Notes under the pieces: generated by a model
Seen by the model: the letters and a program-made list of their open reading frames with translations, nothing else
Told to the model about the DNA's origin: nothing
Databases searched by the model: none
DNA from: Burkholderiales bacterium
GTDB taxonomy: Bacteria > Pseudomonadota > Gammaproteobacteria > Burkholderiales > SG8-39
DNA: 8,869 nucleotides
Direction: 5' to 3'
NCBI GenBank assembly: GCA_016649475.1
Contig: JAENXP010000058.1
Location: 1-8,869, forward strand
Made by a program: the position numbers and the translations under genes
Shown: one piece after another, positions 5,468 through 8,869 of the stretch
Layout: every line of letters starts with the position of its first letter
Numbering within the stretch: position 1 is the first letter of the stretch

Positions 5468-8260
5468 TTACTTGACTCGCATGATGCCCCAGACGCCGCT
5501 GGCAGCGCCGAACGAAGCCTGGTCGCGCATCAGATAATCTCCGGCTATGCCGTTTCCGCCACCTGCGCTGGGCAGCACGATGTCGAAATGGCTGTACGGA
5601 GTCCAGCTTTCCTGCCCGCCGGTTTCGAACCCTTGCGGATTCACCCCGATGGCGCGCGAACCCACCGTATTCATTTCGCAGGCGCCGGTCAGTCCGTTGC
5701 GCGCCTCGGTCGGGCAGATGTACGGATCGCGCTGCCACGAGTGCCCGTGCAGGGCAAAGGTGGATCCGCGGCTGGTGCCGTTCGGATTGGTGATGTGTAT
5801 CCGCGTCTGCTGGTTGCGGTTCGCCTGGAACACCGGGGTCGCCGGGTCCTGGCCGCCGCTGAGCTCGTTGCTGAAGGCCGAGTCCACATTGGCCATCGCA
5901 CCGTAGCAACCACCCACGCATCCGGCGTTGCCGAACGGCGCCTGCGGCAGGATGCCCATACGGAACCACAGCGGTTCGATGCCGTAGTTGAGCGACATGC
6001 CGGTGGCTTCCTGACTGTCTTCAGGGATGCCCACGCCTTCGCCGTTGAGGTGCTCGACCGGCGACCCGTCACGATAGTAATGGGTGTTGCCTTTGGTCAG
6101 CACCAGCGAAAAGTCGCGGAACGTCTTGCCCCCCGCAGTGACCGTCGCCTGCGCATGGGTTGCACGCGTGCCCACCCCGTTCTGGTGATCGAACACCTGC
6201 GTGTCCTCCACCCAGGTGGACCCTTCCGGGTGGACCACCAGGGTACCGACCATGGATTTGGCGCCCTGCTTGATCACATCGACCGGGAACAGGTTGCTGC
6301 CGCCGAACTCGATCGGCGTTGCAACGAGATCTACCTTGCCATTGACCGGCGTGCCGCCCAGGTCGCCCACGTACCATTGGTAGAAGGTGCCGCCACCGGC
6401 GGGCGCCGCGAGTTGGCGGCGCTCCGGGTTGGCACCCACGATGCGGCCATCGTCCTGAGTCACGTCGACCGCGACGAGCTGCGGGTGCAGGCCGGCATAG
6501 CTAGACGGACGCACCAGGTTCATATTGAACGTGGTGGAACCCTCGGCGCTGAACCGGTCGCGTTTTGCCACGCCCAGCAGCGTGGTGTAGTTGGCCAGGT
6601 CAGGCATAATCGCCGGCAGTTTGTTGCTAAGCAGGATCTGCAGGCACTCGCCAGCCGCGGCACGGATCACCACCGGCTCCAGCGGAGCACCGGGCTTGAG
6701 CTTGCCTCTGCCTTGGGCCTTGCCGGTAGTGACGATGTCATCGGTATTCACGTACACGATCGCAGTCGGATCGTGCAGCGGACCCTGATGCACCAGGCTG
6801 ACCGTCTCGCCGGTTCCGTCGATGACGAAATTGCCCGCCACCGAGGTGTCGCGCGAGTTGTACACCAGCGTGCCGCCCTGCGGGTTGAGCGGGGCGCCCG
6901 CGTGCATGGTGCCGACTGGCCCCGTGGGAGCGACTGTGACGTTGAGTACCGGGTCAAGCAGGTCTTGGGCCAGGATAGCCGTGATCGAGTACGCCCGTAT
7001 CGGTGCCCCCTTGGGGCAGACACCGTTGAAATTCCTGGTGTTGGAAAGCGTCACCGGTCCGCTGTTGGCGCCGGGCAGCTTGAACAGATCGGCGCGCAGG
7101 TCTTCATATGCGCGCAGTATCCCCCAAGTGCCGCTCCACCAGCCGCTGGTGTCCGAGTCCATGCTGTAGACGTAGTCCGCCAGCGGGCCGCGGTTCTTGT
7201 CCACCGGCAGCATCGGGGTCGTCAGCGTGAACTGCTCGGAGATGCCCCCGGCCTGCGAATTGCGCCAGCCCGAGTTGGGCGCCTTGCCGTGTCCGGAGCC
7301 GCCCTGCAGCCACTTGAGGCCGTGGATGCTGGCGTTGTGCTCTTCCTCATGGCCGCCGGACTGCATTTTCACCCGTATGGTGTCACCCGCATAGGTGCGC
7401 ATCATCGGCGTGAACGGATCGCCGGGGCCGTAACCGGCCGCGTTGATATGCGGCGGGAAGCGGGTGCCGTTGATCACCGTGTTGCCGTCGGGCATGACGT
7501 TGAGTTCCGGCATCACACGGTCGGTGCGCGACTGCAGCGCGAAGGCGAGATCGCCCGGCTTGCCGTCGGCCTGCATGCCCGGCTTGCCGTCCGGCCCGAG
7601 CTTGTTCGGATCGTAGACGCGCAGGGCGACCGGCTCCATGCGGTAGTTCGCCACCAGTACGCCCGGATCCGACACGCTGATCGCCTGCGGGCAGGGACGC
7701 TCGGGGCAGAAGTTGTTGAGCGGATCGTTCTGGGTGTTCGTCACTTCCAGCACCAGGTCCGGGAACACCGGGTTGGCCTGGAGGCGCGCCGGCGGGTTGA
7801 TGGCGAAACGGAAGGAATTGGCCGTCGTTCCGTCGAATTGCGGGTTGCCCGCATTGTGCGCTACCGGCGGCAGGCCCGCGCCCGTGCCCTCGAGATGGAT
7901 CCCGTCCTGTCCGGTGCCCACATACACGCCGGCTTCGTAGGCGTGCTGGAAGTCGCTGTACTCCATGTAGAACTCGCGGTACGGCTGGAGCGCTTCGCTC
8001 TTCACCGTGCTGCTGCCCGGTGCCGCACTGGGCGTAAGGATAGCCGCCTGCCAGCTGGTCGGACCGCCGTCGCTGAATACCGTGCCGTCGACCAGGGTGT
8101 CGGTGCGGGCGGGCTCGCCGGTCACCGGATCGTAGCCCAGCTGCTCGCCGGTCTCGTTCATCACCCAGCGCGAACCGGCGGGCTCGGCCAGCACGGTCGA
8201 GTACAGGCCGACCTGCTGGTGGGTAGAGGGGCCGTAGTGGTCGTGGGTGAAGATGATGCC
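5468..8260 (-). CDS. Giant multicopper oxidase (MofA/McoA/MnxG-like), C-terminal part after a frameshift
   Basis: This frame gives 930 residues from the frameshift point to the TAA at 5468. It is clearly the continuation of the fragment at the right edge. Numbering from the GTG at 8194, recognisable multicopper-oxidase elements are: FTHDHYGPSTHQQVGLY just upstream at 8251-8201 (two His in HDH plus a third in HQQ); GGPTSWQAAI (43-52); HEEEHNASIHGLKW (282-295); the NSGWRNSQAGGISEQF segment (307-322); the degenerate cupredoxin end GWWSGTWGILRAYED (351-365); HGHSWQRDP (816-824), matching the paired HxH of a type 2/3 site; and GVWGIMRV at the very end. These match the large multicopper oxidases that include the Mn(II) oxidases MofA, McoA and MnxG. 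A small CxxGxC-like pair (C759, C763) and CPERPC (163-168) may form disulphides. A GTG at 8194 is the first conventional start in this frame but lies inside the conserved domain, so it is not the real start. The substrate, Mn(II), another metal or an organic, is not decided by the sequence. Confidence 0.88.
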   Translation of the reverse strand, partial: GIIFTHDHYGPSTHQQVGLYSTVLAEPAGSRWVMNETGEQLGYDPVTGEPARTDTLVDGTVFSDGGPTSWQAAILTPSAAPGSSTVKSEALQPYREFYMEYSDFQHAYEAGVYVGTGQDGIHLEGTGAGLPPVAHNAGNPQFDGTTANSFRFAINPPARLQANPVFPDLVLEVTNTQNDPLNNFCPERPCPQAISVSDPGVLVANYRMEPVALRVYDPNKLGPDGKPGMQADGKPGDLAFALQSRTDRVMPELNVMPDGNTVINGTRFPPHINAAGYGPGDPFTPMMRTYAGDTIRVKMQSGGHEEEHNASIHGLKWLQGGSGHGKAPNSGWRNSQAGGISEQFTLTTPMLPVDKNRGPLADYVYSMDSDTSGWWSGTWGILRAYEDLRADLFKLPGANSGPVTLSNTRNFNGVCPKGAPIRAYSITAILAQDLLDPVLNVTVAPTGPVGTMHAGAPLNPQGGTLVYNSRDTSVAGNFVIDGTGETVSLVHQGPLHDPTAIVYVNTDDIVTTGKAQGRGKLKPGAPLEPVVIRAAAGECLQILLSNKLPAIMPDLANYTTLLGVAKRDRFSAEGSTTFNMNLVRPSSYAGLHPQLVAVDVTQDDGRIVGANPERRQLAAPAGGGTFYQWYVGDLGGTPVNGKVDLVATPIEFGGSNLFPVDVIKQGAKSMVGTLVVHPEGSTWVEDTQVFDHQNGVGTRATHAQATVTAGGKTFRDFSLVLTKGNTHYYRDGSPVEHLNGEGVGIPEDSQEATGMSLNYGIEPLWFRMGILPQAPFGNAGCVGGCYGAMANVDSAFSNELSGGQDPATPVFQANRNQQTRIHITNPNGTSRGSTFALHGHSWQRDPYICPTEARNGLTGACEMNTVGSRAIGVNPQGFETGGQESWTPYSHFDIVLPSAGGGNGIAGDYLMRDQASFGAASGVWGIMRVK

Positions 8261-8869
8261 AGGCCGCGGTCCACGCCTTCGGTGTTGACCACCGGGTCGG
8301 CGAACCAGCGCTGAATCGTCGTGCGCGCACCCAGGAACTCTTCGGGGAAGCGTCCGCCCAGTTGATTGGCCACCTTGCTCCAGTACGGATGCTCGGCAGC
8401 GACCGGGCAGGCGCCCGTGCCGTCGCGCGCATCGTTCGCGGTGCAGGCATTGAAGTTGCGGATGGCCTTGATGCGGCTGCGGATCGCGCCGGGCGACATG
8501 GTGCCGTCCTCATAGTTCCAACCGTTGGCCGAGCCGTCGGTGGTGGTGAGGTCCCACTTCGGCAAGTGAATGTGCTGGCCGATGATATCGGTCGGCGTAC
8601 GCACCTGGAAGTCGTCGATCTCGTAGTATTCCGGCACCAGGTTGCTGTGGTGAAAAATGGTGCAGTCGAAGGTGTTCATGCGCATCACCAGCGGCTCGGC
8701 CGGTTTCTGCTTGCTGATCACCGGCGCGACGTCCTGCCACAGCGCGACGATGCGCTCCTGCGGGAAGTGGTAGCCGGTCTTGTTGAGTACCGCATCGAAC
8801 TGCAGATTGGTGCCCTTGTAGATGCGCGGCGTGTCGGAATTGAATATGCTCGAGCCGCGCGTGCTCATC
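8161..8869 (-). CDS. Giant multicopper oxidase, N-terminal-side fragment (5' end beyond window; frameshifted)
   Basis: About 203 residues, from the right edge to Leu at 8262-8260, belong to the oxidase. The remaining codons to the TGA at 8161 are out of frame and read SSSPTTTTAPLP, which is not protein-like. Numbering from the ATG at 8868, which is probably internal, conserved elements are FDCTIFHHSNLVPEYYEIDD (67-86), DFQVRTPTDIIGQHIHLPKW (86-105) with the HIH pair at 99-101 (codons 8574-8566), and the DGSANGWNYEDGTMSPG stretch. This block is characteristic of large MofA/McoA/MnxG-class oxidases. Joined to the next frame, the visible protein would be about 1133 residues, far longer than three-domain laccases of about 500, as expected for the giant class. 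The signal peptide and the first cupredoxin domain(s) must lie outside the window. Confidence 0.8.
   Translation of the reverse strand, partial: MSTRGSSIFNSDTPRIYKGTNLQFDAVLNKTGYHFPQERIVALWQDVAPVISKQKPAEPLVMRMNTFDCTIFHHSNLVPEYYEIDDFQVRTPTDIIGQHIHLPKWDLTTTDGSANGWNYEDGTMSPGAIRSRIKAIRNFNACTANDARDGTGACPVAAEHPYWSKVANQLGGRFPEEFLGARTTIQRWFADPVVNTEGVDRGLASSSPTTTTAPLPTSRSACTRPCWPSPPVRAG
8258..8262 (-). other. Frameshift site in the oxidase gene (one base missing)
   Basis: On the minus strand the gene reads GVDRGL in one frame up to 8260, then IIFTHDHYGPSTHQQVGLY in the next frame from 8257. Adding one G to make CTG GGC ATC restores GVDRGLGIIFTHDH without a break. The missing base is in a short C run on the plus strand (cc at 8259-8260, expected ccc). 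This is either a homopolymer sequencing or assembly error, or a genuine inactivating mutation. Conservation is intact on both sides, so it is recent if real. Confidence 0.85.

Noticed and set aside
5588..8314. A 908-codon open frame on the plus strand opposite the oxidase
   Set aside because: It mirrors the oxidase coding frame, is Arg/His-rich without domain motifs, and the minus-strand frame has clear copper-oxidase motifs.

Overview
The window is a GC-rich stretch (by eye a little over 60% G+C) whose five recognisable genes all lie on the minus strand. They encode secreted redox or copper proteins. Gene content and codon usage suggest a proteobacterium, probably beta or gamma, but no marker gene here settles the taxonomy.

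In transcription order (right to left) the layout is as follows. (1) A very large multicopper oxidase gene, open at the right edge, resembles the MofA/McoA/MnxG-type manganese oxidases. It is split by an apparent one-base deletion at about position 8260. (2) A 283-bp gap follows that holds a run of five perfect hairpins. (3) A 653-residue secreted protein has an N-terminal Ig-like segment, a YVTN/YncE-type beta-propeller and a C-terminal FixH/YtkA-like Ig segment. (4) A 483-bp gap shows no credible gene but has nested inverted repeats. (5) A SCO1/SenC copper chaperone (SCO-B) comes next. (6) A 199-bp gap contains a perfect 25-bp inverted repeat of REP/REPIN type. (7) A second, divergent SCO1/SenC protein (SCO-A) follows. 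(8) 64 bp downstream is a gene, open at the left edge, that joins a monohaem cytochrome c to a LivJ-like periplasmic ligand-binding domain.

The genes make sense together as an extracytoplasmic copper-dependent oxidation module. The oxidase would act on an outside substrate, two Sco proteins would load or reduce its copper sites, the propeller protein could be a scaffold or redox partner, and the cytochrome fusion could pass electrons onward or couple them to ligand sensing. Mn(II) is a reasonable candidate substrate, because the best-known relatives of this oxidase type oxidise Mn(II) and the classic mof operon also carries a c-type cytochrome. The substrate is inference only. The spacing is wide except between SCO-A and the cytochrome fusion, so several transcription units are likely. 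No tRNA, rRNA, CRISPR array, transposase gene or integrase was found.
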